Positions 1 to 4,591 of a stretch of 5,214 nucleotides of DNA are shown here, piece after piece. The notes under the pieces were generated by a model that did not search any database, was not told where the DNA came from, and worked only from the letters and a program-made list of their open reading frames with translations. The translations under genes and the position numbers were made by a program. Location: contig CALBYK010000262.1 of NCBI GenBank assembly GCA_937889855.1, positions 1 through 5,214 on the forward strand, given 5' to 3'. Every line of letters starts with the position of its first letter. Within the stretch, counting starts at the first letter, position 1. This DNA is from an uncultured Prevotella sp. Lineage in GTDB: Bacteria > Bacteroidota > Bacteroidia > Bacteroidales > Bacteroidaceae.

Positions 1-555
1 GTAGCTTGCCATTTCCTCGAGCATATTGCCGAGAGCCACGTTTTCGAAAGTCTTTTTGAATATGGGTTTTGCCGTTGTCGTTTCCTTTTCTGTCGTCGCG
101 TGTGTGGTGTCGGCAACTATGGCGGAATTAGCTTCTGTCTTCTGCACAGCCTCAACCTTTGCCTTCTGCGTCATACGGTCGGCAGTGAACGTGTGGATGG
201 TGGCGAATGTCAGTCCAGACACGGCCACGGCTGCAACGAACATAGCGGCAATCTTGCGCCACTTTGTGAGGAAAAAGTGGAGAGATGAATTTTGTTGTGT
301 GGTGTCAGACGGGAGTCCGACGTTAACAGTGGCGCGGTGCTGCTCAAGCAGCGCGGCATTCTGCGCGGCGAAGTTACGCCATGCGGCATCGATGTCCACT
401 TTCTCGGCACTGTTCTTGTCTATTGCCATGCGCGCTTCGAGCAAGGCGGTGTAGGCGGCGAGAGCCTCGTCGTCGCTTAGTATCTCCTGCATCTGTTGGT
501 CGGAATAACGCTCGGGGTGAGCGATGAGGTCGATTATGAGTTCTTCGTTGTTCAT
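1..555 (-). CDS. Anti-sigma factor, DUF4974 type, C-terminus beyond window
   Basis: This is probably the membrane anti-sigma factor that holds the neighbouring ECF sigma factor inactive. 185 residues are visible and the frame stays open to the left edge, so the C-terminus is missing. The N-terminal cytoplasmic part has the HPERYSDQQMQEILSDDEA block (residues 13-31) and a WRNF motif (59-62), both typical of Bacteroidales sigma-binding domains. A single membrane segment lies at about residues 101-123, after a basic KWRK. A polar periplasmic linker follows, and FENVALGNMLEEMASY (170-185) resembles the start of a DUF4974 domain. Only about 45 residues separate the membrane segment from DUF4974, so the usual FecR domain appears to be absent. 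The start ATG at 555 is the only one fitting the sequence. The gene lies 66 bases downstream of the sigma gene on the same strand and is probably co-transcribed with it. The family call is from remembered motifs, and the signal sensed is unknown. Confidence 0.82.
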   Translation of the reverse strand, partial: MNNEELIIDLIAHPERYSDQQMQEILSDDEALAAYTALLEARMAIDKNSAEKVDIDAAWRNFAAQNAALLEQHRATVNVGLPSDTTQQNSSLHFFLTKWRKIAAMFVAAVAVSGLTFATIHTFTADRMTQKAKVEAVQKTEANSAIVADTTHATTEKETTTAKPIFKKTFENVALGNMLEEMASY

Positions 556-621
556 ATTGTCGGTATTTTTTTTACTTTGTTGTGCGGCAGAGCCGCTTAC
601 TGTTTGAATTGTTCATTTGGC
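556..621 (-). other. Sigma/anti-sigma intercistronic spacer with small hairpin
   Basis: The 66 bases between the sigma stop and the anti-sigma start contain a perfect 5-bp stem, GCGGC-TCT-GCCGC read on the minus strand (584-596). On that strand an A-rich tract of eight As follows, with no T tract, so it does not look like a terminator and read-through into the anti-sigma gene is expected. It could tune relative translation or RNA stability, but that is speculation. Confidence 0.4.
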
Positions 622-1131
622 TTAACGAAAACGTTCCTTTAGTTGCTTTATCGCCTTGGCGAGATGCTTGTAGACCGCCGTCTCGGAAATGTCGAGTTCG
701 GCGGCAATCTCGCGATACTTCTTGCGCTCGCGGTAGTGCATGAGCAGTATGCGGCGCGTCTGCGGAGTGAGACTGGATTCGATGAAGTCGTTCACCTGGT
801 CGAGGTGGTCCTGTTCGCGGTCAATGCTGCTCACTATCTGCCGCTCGGTCTGCGAGATGTCGGTGTCGGTGTTGAGCGACAGTTGCGACTCGACGCGTTG
901 GCGCACCGTGCGCTGCTTCAGCACCGTCAGACAGCGGTTGCGCACCGTCACCACCCACCAGCCGTCGCTACATTCCTCAGGCACGACGGCTTTCCCGGCG
1001 AGAATGTCGGCAAACACGTCGTTGACGACATCCGCACTCTCGGTATCGTCGCCGAGCAGTGTGCGCGCCACGATGTACATCCGCCGGTAGTGCAAGCGGT
1101 AGAGCCGCTCTATTTCTTCTGATGTAATCAT
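622..1131 (-). CDS. ECF RNA polymerase sigma-70 factor
   Basis: This 169-residue protein has the two-domain layout of an extracytoplasmic function sigma factor, which directs RNA polymerase to a limited set of promoters. Region 2 spans about residues 7-76. It includes YRLHYRRMYIVARTLLGD (11-28), the acidic DVVNDVFADIL (34-44) typical of region 2.2, and WWVVTVRNRCLTVLKQR (58-74), the promoter-melting and -10 recognition part. A polar linker follows, and region 4 covers about 115-168. It has the SLTPQTRRILLMHY helix (120-133) and a helix-turn-helix (139-160, YREIAAELDISETAVYKHLAKA) for -35-type recognition. The length is normal for the family. The ATG at 1131 begins right before region 2, and no other start fits. 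The adjacent downstream gene encodes a membrane anti-sigma factor, so activity is probably controlled by sequestration. In Bacteroidales such pairs often control SusC/SusD-type outer-membrane uptake genes, but none is visible in this window. Confidence 0.93.
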   Translation of the reverse strand: MITSEEIERLYRLHYRRMYIVARTLLGDDTESADVVNDVFADILAGKAVVPEECSDGWWVVTVRNRCLTVLKQRTVRQRVESQLSLNTDTDISQTERQIVSSIDREQDHLDQVNDFIESSLTPQTRRILLMHYRERKKYREIAAELDISETAVYKHLAKAIKQLKERFR

Positions 1132-1159
1132 TCGTTTTGTCGGTTGTTTATATTAAGAA

Positions 1160-1210
1160 CAATCATAGGGGAAAATACCTAACCCCCAATCTGATAAAAT
1201 ATCAAAAATA
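1160..1210 (-). promoter_or_regulatory. Candidate promoter(s) of the sigma/anti-sigma pair
   Basis: Two Bacteroidetes-like options exist on the minus strand. The first is TATTTTTG (plus-strand 1203-1210), a perfect match to the -7 box TAnnTTTG but without a clear -33 partner. The second is TATGATTG (1160-1167), one mismatch from the box, with a TTG (1187-1189) placed 19 bp upstream as expected for a -33 element. The second would give a leader of about 20-25 bases. Neither can be chosen from sequence alone. Confidence 0.3.
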
Positions 1211-1268
1211 TTTATTTGCTGTCAAGAAAATGCCGTTTGTCAATACTGAACGACATTGATATTTGGCT

Positions 1269-1356
1269 TGTCACGACCGCAATTTACATTCGTGACGACC
1301 GCAATGAACATTCGTGACGACCGTGATGAACCTTCACGACGACCGTGATGAGCTGA
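1269..1356. repeat. Four contiguous 22-bp tandem repeats
   Basis: Four units lie end to end at 1269-1290, 1291-1312, 1313-1334 and 1335-1356. Adjacent units match at 18/22, 19/22 and 16/22 positions. All share the core ACGACCG, followed by YRAT. Units 1 to 4 drift gradually, with GCAAT becoming GTGAT. The period is not a multiple of three and no reading frame explains it. The array lies 138-225 bases upstream of the sigma start and downstream of the DUF4186 stop, in an otherwise gene-free stretch. Inverted pairs GTCACGA/TCGTGAC (1270-1276 and 1290-1296) and TCACG/CGTGA (1334-1338 and 1344-1348) overlap it. It could be a multi-site operator, a repeat expansion or a decayed element. I do not recognise it. 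Confidence 0.85.
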
Positions 1357-1370
1357 CAATCATTAATCCA

Positions 1371-1433
1371 TTGCTTGACTTTAGCTGCTCTTTTGCATGA
1401 CTTTAATTATCCTTTATGAATTTCATTACCCTT
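1371..1433. repeat. Diverged short tandem repeats before the DUF4186 stop
   Basis: TTGCTTGACTTTA (1371-1383) recurs as TTGCATGACTTTA (1393-1405), exactly 22 bp later and with one mismatch. A third diverged copy follows: ATGACTTTAATTATCCTT (1397-1414) aligns with ATGAATTTCATTACCCTT (1416-1433) at 15/18 positions, 19 bp on. The 22-bp offset is the same as in the stronger array at 1269-1356, although the sequence differs. The block abuts the 3' end of the DUF4186 gene, and I see no clear intrinsic terminator for that gene here. Confidence 0.5.
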
Positions 1434-1838
1434 CTACATTTTTCTTTTTATCCATTCCATCACCACCGCCACGACATAGTCTTGCTCGTCGGCAGTCAAC
1501 GCTCTGCCCTTTGGTATTCCGTGCCACTTTTCAAGGCATCCTCGGCAGCAACATCCAGTGGCATGCTGGGCGATGAACACGGGCGACGTGCCGTGGCGCA
1601 TGGGCGTCTGGCGACCGTCGTTGGGAATTACTGCCGGGGCAAGGCGCCGCGCTATAATCTGACGGGCGTGCAGGCGGATGGTGTCGATGCCCTTCGCGGC
1701 AATGATGGCGCGGTCCTTGGCATTGAGATAAAAGCTGCTGCGAAAGGTTGACTTGGCAAGACGCTCGAAGAGAGGAGCGAGGTCGTAATTGTGTGTTGGG
1801 GTGTTGAAATCAGGAAAAAGAGACAGTTCTGTTGTCAT
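1434..1838 (-). CDS. DUF4186 domain-containing protein
   Basis: This 134-residue protein matches the uncharacterised DUF4186 family over most of its length; its biochemical role is not known to me. The recognisable blocks are APLFERLAKSTFRSSFYL (21-38), KGIDTIRLHARQIIARRLAP (49-68), NDGRQTPM (73-80), PVFIAQHATGCCCRGCLEKW (86-105) and IPKGRALTADEQDYVV (108-123). The tight Cys/His cluster (His92, Cys96, Cys97, Cys98, Cys101, His106) suggests metal or iron-sulfur binding, but this is inference. I chose the ATG at 1838 over an in-frame ATG at 1916. The extra 26 residues would be encoded partly by a repeat element, and a promoter -7 box lies between the two starts. Compared with the motif as I remember it, the stretch RHGTSPVF (81-88) looks about two residues longer than RGHPVF. 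The protein is predicted to be cytoplasmic, with no signal or membrane segment. It appears to be a single-gene transcription unit, divergent from pepT. Confidence 0.88.
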   Translation of the reverse strand: MTTELSLFPDFNTPTHNYDLAPLFERLAKSTFRSSFYLNAKDRAIIAAKGIDTIRLHARQIIARRLAPAVIPNDGRQTPMRHGTSPVFIAQHATGCCCRGCLEKWHGIPKGRALTADEQDYVVAVVMEWIKRKM

Positions 1839-1864
1839 AACATTAAAAAAAATAAGTAGCTGTG

Positions 1865-1872
1865 CAAAATTA
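1865..1872 (-). promoter_or_regulatory. -7 promoter box of the DUF4186 gene
   Basis: On the minus strand this reads TAATTTTG, a perfect match to TAnnTTTG, 26 bases upstream of the ATG at 1838. The matching -33 position (about 1892-1896) falls inside the left arm of the REP-like element and has no TTG. The box supports the shorter start of the DUF4186 gene. Confidence 0.5.
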
Positions 1873-1881
1873 TCTTTACAT

Positions 1882-1984
1882 ATAGTAGGAGGGTATGGCA
1901 TCCCTGCCATGCCCACTAAATGAGCAGAACGTTATGGTTGAGTGGCTGAATGGGTATGGCAAGTATGCCATACCCTCCTACTAT
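1882..1984. repeat. Inverted pair of REP-like hairpins (BIME-like element)
   Basis: Two 33-bp arms (1882-1914 and the reverse complement of 1952-1984) match at 30/33 positions and flank a 37-base centre. Each arm is itself a hairpin. On the plus strand, GTAGGA is followed by the stem GGGTATGGCA, a 4-base loop and TGCCATGCCC (1891-1914, one G-U-type mismatch). On the minus strand, the same GTAGGA precedes a perfect 10-bp stem (1952-1961 with 1966-1975). A GTAG tetranucleotide at the foot of an imperfect palindrome, in opposed pairs, is the known layout of bacterial REP/BIME sequences mobilised by RAYT (TnpA_REP) transposases. No transposase is encoded here, so assignment to that class is inference. 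It could also be a small non-autonomous element of another kind. Confidence 0.75.
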
Positions 1985-2030
1985 TGCTGATATTATATTG
2001 ATATATAATTAATTATGGATAATGGCTGAT

Positions 2031-2054
2031 GCGGAGGCCGGAGACCTCCGCTAC
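2031..2054 (-). repeat. Third GTAG-led hairpin, REP-like
   Basis: On the minus strand this reads GTAG immediately followed by the rest of a 7-bp stem, GCGGAGG-tctccgg-CCTCCGC (stem arms at 2045-2051 and 2031-2037 in plus coordinates). The stem sequence differs from the pair at 1882-1984, but the GTAG-plus-hairpin form is the same. On the plus strand the structure is followed by TACGTATAAAG, not a T tract, so it is a poor terminator. It lies between two divergent genes, where a terminator is not expected anyway. Confidence 0.6.
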
Positions 2055-2084
2055 GTATAAAGTTGCAATATTGCATTTTGGCAC

Positions 2085-2205
2085 ACCCTCCTGACACTCA
2101 TGGATGAGGGGCTTCTTCTGCAACCATTCCCTTTTCTTCCTCAGGCAGCGTGTAGCGCCGCGCGCCGTGCAGCGGTGACGCTGCTCATGTGTCATATTGT
2201 CCATA
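2085..2205. other. GC-rich patch with hairpins; possible small gene, sRNA or remnant
   Basis: In the otherwise AT-rich gap 1839-2363 this stretch is strikingly GC-rich, especially 2144-2184. It contains a perfect 6-bp stem, GCAGCG-GTGA-CGCTGC (2169-2184), with a longer alternative pairing of the upstream GCAGCGT. On the minus strand a frame is open from the ATG at 2204 (or 2195) down to a stop at 2013, about 60 residues. However, its last third is just the translation of the GTAG hairpin repeat, and the protein resembles nothing I know. A second minus-strand frame is open for 28 codons and ends YTLPEEEKGMVAEEAPHP, without a good start. The stretch could be a decayed gene, a small RNA or an unknown short protein. 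I cannot decide between them. Confidence 0.3.
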
Positions 2206-2212
2206 CGCAATG

Positions 2213-2220
2213 CAAAGTTA
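2213..2220 (-). promoter_or_regulatory. Candidate minus-strand -7 box in the pepT upstream gap
   Basis: The minus strand reads TAACTTTG, a perfect TAnnTTTG, within TATAACTTTGCA. Transcription would start near 2206 and run into the GC-rich patch and the repeats. No convincing TTG is seen 19-21 bp upstream. Confidence 0.3.
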
Positions 2221-2308
2221 TACAAAATTTCGCGTAACTTGTGTAAGGTTGGAGTTTCTTAATAACATTATTTAGTGGCAAAACGTGACAGAAGTGAAAA
2301 AAAATGTG

Positions 2309-2316
2309 TAAGTTTG
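2309..2316 (+). promoter_or_regulatory. Candidate -7 promoter box of pepT
   Basis: TAAGTTTG matches TAnnTTTG perfectly and lies 47 bases before the pepT ATG. This would give an A-rich leader of about 40 bases with no Shine-Dalgarno sequence, which is usual for Bacteroidetes. The -33 region (about 2286-2289, GTGA) is poor. Confidence 0.5.
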
Positions 2317-2363
2317 CAGTATTATTAGTAACCACATAAAAAAAACAATACAATACATCTAAA

Positions 2364-3587
2364 ATGGATATTACCGAAAGATTCTTGAACTACACCAAGT
2401 TCGACACGCAATCGAGCGAGGAGTCGACAACTGTGCCGAGCACGTCGAAGCAGCTCATATTCGCCAAGTACCTAAAGGAGGAGCTTGAGCGCGAGGGACT
2501 CGACGACGTGGAGATGGACGAGCAGGGCTACATCTACGCCACGCTCAAGGCCAACACGAAGAAGGACATCCCCACCATCGGATTCATCTCCCACTACGAC
2601 ACGTCACCCGACTGCAGCGGAGCCGACATCAAGCCGCGCATCGTCCATAACTACGACGGCGGCGACATCGTTCTCTCCGAGGGCATCGTGTCGAGCCCGG
2701 CGAAGTTCCCCGAACTGAAAGCCCATGTGGGCGAGGACATCATCGTCACCGACGGAACGACTCTGCTCGGAGCCGACGACAAGGCGGGCATCGCCGAGAT
2801 TGTGCAGGCCATGTGCTGGCTGCGCGACCACGACGAGGTGAAGCACGGCGACATACGTGTGGCATTCAACCCCGACGAGGAGATAGGCATGGGCGCCCAC
2901 CACTTCGACGTGGAGAAGTTCGGCTGCCAGTGGGCATACACCATGGACGGCAGCGACCTGGGCGAGCTTGAGTACGAGAACTTCAACGCCGCCGGAGCTA
3001 AGGTACATATCAAGGGCGTCAGCGTGCACACAGGCTATGCCAAAGGCAAGATGGTCAACGCCTCGCGACTCGCAGTGGAGTTTGCCGACATGATTCCGGC
3101 ATCGGAGACTCCTGAACAGACCGAGGGCTACGAAGGCTTCTACCACCTGCTGGGCATCACGTCGTGCTGCGAGAAAGCCACACTGTCGTACATCATCCGC
3201 GACCACGACCGCGAGAAGTTCGAGGACCGCAAGGACTTCATCGAGGACTGCGTGAAGAAGATGAACGAGAAGTATGGCGAGGGCACCGTCACCGTAGAGC
3301 TGCGCGACCAGTACTACAACATGAAGGAGAAGATCGACCCCAACATGCACGTCATCGACATCGTGCTCAAGGCCATGCAGGACAGCGGCGTGGCCCCCAA
3401 GGTGCAGCCCATCCGCGGCGGCACGGACGGAGCGCAGCTCTCTTTCAAGGGTCTGCCTTGCCCCAACATCTTCGCCGGCGGCTGCAACTTCCACGGCCCA
3501 CACGAGTTTGTGAGCATCCAGGTGATGGAGAAGGCCATGCAGGTTGTAATAAACATCTGCGAGATTACAGCCCACTTCAACGACTGA
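2364..3587 (+). CDS. pepT: Peptidase T (tripeptide aminopeptidase, M20 family)
   Basis: The 407-residue cytoplasmic zinc aminopeptidase removes the N-terminal residue from tripeptides, a late step in peptide use. The length is typical of PepT. Metal-site and catalytic motifs are intact: HYDTSPD with His77 and Asp79, LLGADDKAG with Asp139 (bridging ligand), NPDEEIGMGAHHF with Glu172 (general base) and Glu173, YTMDGSDLGELE with Asp195, and NFHGPHEF with His377 as the likely last ligand. The insert that forms the dimerisation (lid) domain spans about residues 205-320 and contains the conserved HIKGVSVHTGYAKGKMVNA. The substrate-pocket motif RGGTDGAQLS is at 351-360. Residue roles come from the known family, matched by eye. 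The ATG at 2364 directly precedes the conserved N-terminal region ERFLNYTKFDTQS. The gene stands alone, with its own promoter box and a strong terminator 10 bases after the stop. Codon use is strongly GC-ending (GAC, AAG, GAG, ATC), consistent with good expression. Confidence 0.97.
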   Translation: MDITERFLNYTKFDTQSSEESTTVPSTSKQLIFAKYLKEELEREGLDDVEMDEQGYIYATLKANTKKDIPTIGFISHYDTSPDCSGADIKPRIVHNYDGGDIVLSEGIVSSPAKFPELKAHVGEDIIVTDGTTLLGADDKAGIAEIVQAMCWLRDHDEVKHGDIRVAFNPDEEIGMGAHHFDVEKFGCQWAYTMDGSDLGELEYENFNAAGAKVHIKGVSVHTGYAKGKMVNASRLAVEFADMIPASETPEQTEGYEGFYHLLGITSCCEKATLSYIIRDHDREKFEDRKDFIEDCVKKMNEKYGEGTVTVELRDQYYNMKEKIDPNMHVIDIVLKAMQDSGVAPKVQPIRGGTDGAQLSFKGLPCPNIFAGGCNFHGPHEFVSIQVMEKAMQVVINICEITAHFND

Positions 3588-3597
3588 CATTACAATT

Positions 3598-3686
3598 GGT
3601 TCATCCGGTATTCCGAGCGATTAAAATTCATGTTCAATTATTAGAATATGTTGGTTCACTCGAAATGCCGGATGAACCTTTTTTTT
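3598..3686 (+). terminator. Intrinsic terminator after pepT
   Basis: The arms 3598-3620 and 3656-3678 pair over about 23 bp. The base of the stem is the perfect 11-bp GGTTCATCCGG/CCGGATGAACC, followed by a G-U wobble and two mismatches further up. Eight Ts (3679-3686) follow immediately. The loop is long (about 35 bases, AT-rich). The position 10 bases after the pepT stop fits termination of that gene. Confidence 0.88.
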
Positions 3687-3716
3687 ATCACTCCATATTC
3701 CGGATGAGCACTATAA

Positions 3717-3763
3717 TTAACGGAAAAATTAACGGATTAATATACCGTTAATCTTTTCGTTAA
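3717..3763. repeat. Large AT-rich palindrome upstream of the DUF4251 gene
   Basis: Arms 3717-3735 and 3745-3763 are inverted copies matching at 17/19 positions, around a 9-base AT centre. Each arm contains two TTAACG motifs 12 bp apart, so the whole has four half-sites. A short T5 run (3770-3774) follows after six bases, so a weak second terminator is possible. The symmetrical, repeated half-sites also suit an operator for a regulator of the downstream gene. Confidence 0.7.
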
Positions 3764-3865
3764 CTAACATTTTTGTATTCTGCAATATTTAACATTCTCT
3801 CATGCAATCAAGCACACATTTTGCCATTCTCTATTTGAAGACAAACATTATTAAAGGTTAATATT

Positions 3866-4471
3866 ATGAAGAGAACTATCATGAGAATGTTCGCCATGCT
3901 GCTTATGGCTATGGCGACAATTACAAACGCTAACGCACAGGATATATACGACCTGCAAGGCAAGAACGAGAAGGTGGACATAGAGAAAAAGATATCAAAG
4001 TCAGAGCGGAAGGCTCTGCAGGCACGCATAGACAGCATACAATGGCAGGAAGCTTTGCAAGCCATGCGCGACACGACATTCACGCTTGAGGCCGACCAGG
4101 TGATATTCAAGTACGGACACCGTGCATACGTTTCGTCAACAACCAACTTTGTAGCTGTGAACAAGAACCGAGCCACGATGCAGGTGGCTTTCAACGTGCC
4201 TGTGGCAGGACCTAACGGCATGGGAGGCGTCACCCTTGACGGCAATGTGAGCAACTACGATATCAAGACCAACGAAAAAGGCAAGTACACTACGCTCACA
4301 TTCAATGTAAACGGCATCGCCATATCATCGAAGCTTGTAATCACAATATACAAAGGCTCTGACAATGCGCAAGTCGACATTTTGCCCAACTTCAACTCAC
4401 ACCGCATCTCGCTCTCAGGCAGAATAATTCCTAAAAGCCAAAGTTTTGTAGTGAAGGGCATGTCGATATGA
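3866..4471 (+). CDS. DUF4251 domain-containing secreted protein
   Basis: This 201-residue protein matches the uncharacterised DUF4251 family, which is common in Bacteroidetes; its function is unknown. An N-terminal signal peptide is clear: basic KRTIMR, a hydrophobic stretch to about residue 20 and a likely signal peptidase I site after Ala-Asn-Ala (22-24), before Gln25. There is no lipobox cysteine, so the mature protein is probably periplasmic and soluble. A charged, Lys/Glu-rich helical segment (about 33-65) is followed by the DUF4251 core. Core blocks are FTLEADQVIFKYGHRAYVSS (71-90), NFVAVN (93-98), GPNGMGGVTLDGNVSNYDI (114-132), a beta-rich middle with FNVNGIAISSKL, and PNFNSHRISLSGRI (174-187). 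The ATG at 3866 sits just before the signal peptide, with a weak AAAGG 8 bases upstream. A near-match -7 box, TCTATTTG (3830-3837), lies upstream. The gene is flanked by a palindrome upstream and a possible stem-loop downstream, and is probably monocistronic. Confidence 0.9.
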   Translation: MKRTIMRMFAMLLMAMATITNANAQDIYDLQGKNEKVDIEKKISKSERKALQARIDSIQWQEALQAMRDTTFTLEADQVIFKYGHRAYVSSTTNFVAVNKNRATMQVAFNVPVAGPNGMGGVTLDGNVSNYDIKTNEKGKYTTLTFNVNGIAISSKLVITIYKGSDNAQVDILPNFNSHRISLSGRIIPKSQSFVVKGMSI

Positions 4472-4484
4472 CGCTTATGTGAAG

Positions 4485-4538
4485 GGCAATAAAGCAGGCA
4501 TAGGTTTTTGTGAACTTTGCTAAAACTTATTGCCTGCT
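4485..4538 (+). other. Two mutually exclusive stems after the DUF4251 gene
   Basis: GGCAATAA (4485-4492) pairs perfectly with TTATTGCC (4527-4534). AGCAGGCA (4493-4500) pairs perfectly with TGCCTGCT (4531-4538). The two 8-bp stems share 4531-4534, so only one can form. No real T tract follows, so a simple intrinsic terminator is weak. The structure lies between the DUF4251 stop and the promoter box of the next gene. Confidence 0.5.
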
Positions 4539-4554
4539 ATTTGAAACAATTCAC

Positions 4555-4562
4555 TATCTTTG
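4555..4562 (+). promoter_or_regulatory. -7 promoter box of the antiporter gene
   Basis: TATCTTTG is a perfect TAnnTTTG, 29 bases before the ATG at 4592. A TTG at 4530-4532 lies 22 bp upstream, slightly wider than the usual 19-21 bp. This suggests the antiporter has its own promoter and is not merely read through from the DUF4251 gene. Confidence 0.6.
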
Positions 4563-4591
4563 TAGTAGCAAACAAGTAACACTAAAAAGAT

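Noticed and set aside
26..480. Plus-strand open frames opposite the anti-sigma gene
   Set aside because: The minus-strand frame carries the sigma-binding, membrane and DUF4974 features. The plus-strand frames are shadows.
584..596. Terminator between the sigma and anti-sigma genes
   Set aside because: On the transcribed strand the hairpin is followed by As, not Ts, so it is unlikely to terminate.
643..1122. Plus-strand open frames opposite the sigma factor gene
   Set aside because: The minus-strand frame has clear sigma region 2 and region 4 motifs. The plus-strand translations have none.
1269..1356. CRISPR array
   Set aside because: The 22-bp units are contiguous with no unique spacers, diverge from each other, and no cas gene is present.
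1839..1916. Longer N-terminus for the DUF4186 protein starting at 1916
   Set aside because: It would begin inside the REP-like repeat and upstream of the -7 box, and adds residues that do not belong to the family.
2013..2225. 70-codon minus-strand open frame as a confident gene
   Set aside because: Its C-terminal third is the translation of the GTAG hairpin repeat and its first codons overlap the promoter box. It is kept only as a low-confidence possibility within the GC-rich patch.
2604..3590. Long open frame antisense to pepT (328 codons), with smaller ones at 2651-3031 and 3314-3580
   Set aside because: pepT is certain from its catalytic motifs. The antisense frames are by-products of its GC-biased codons and match no family.
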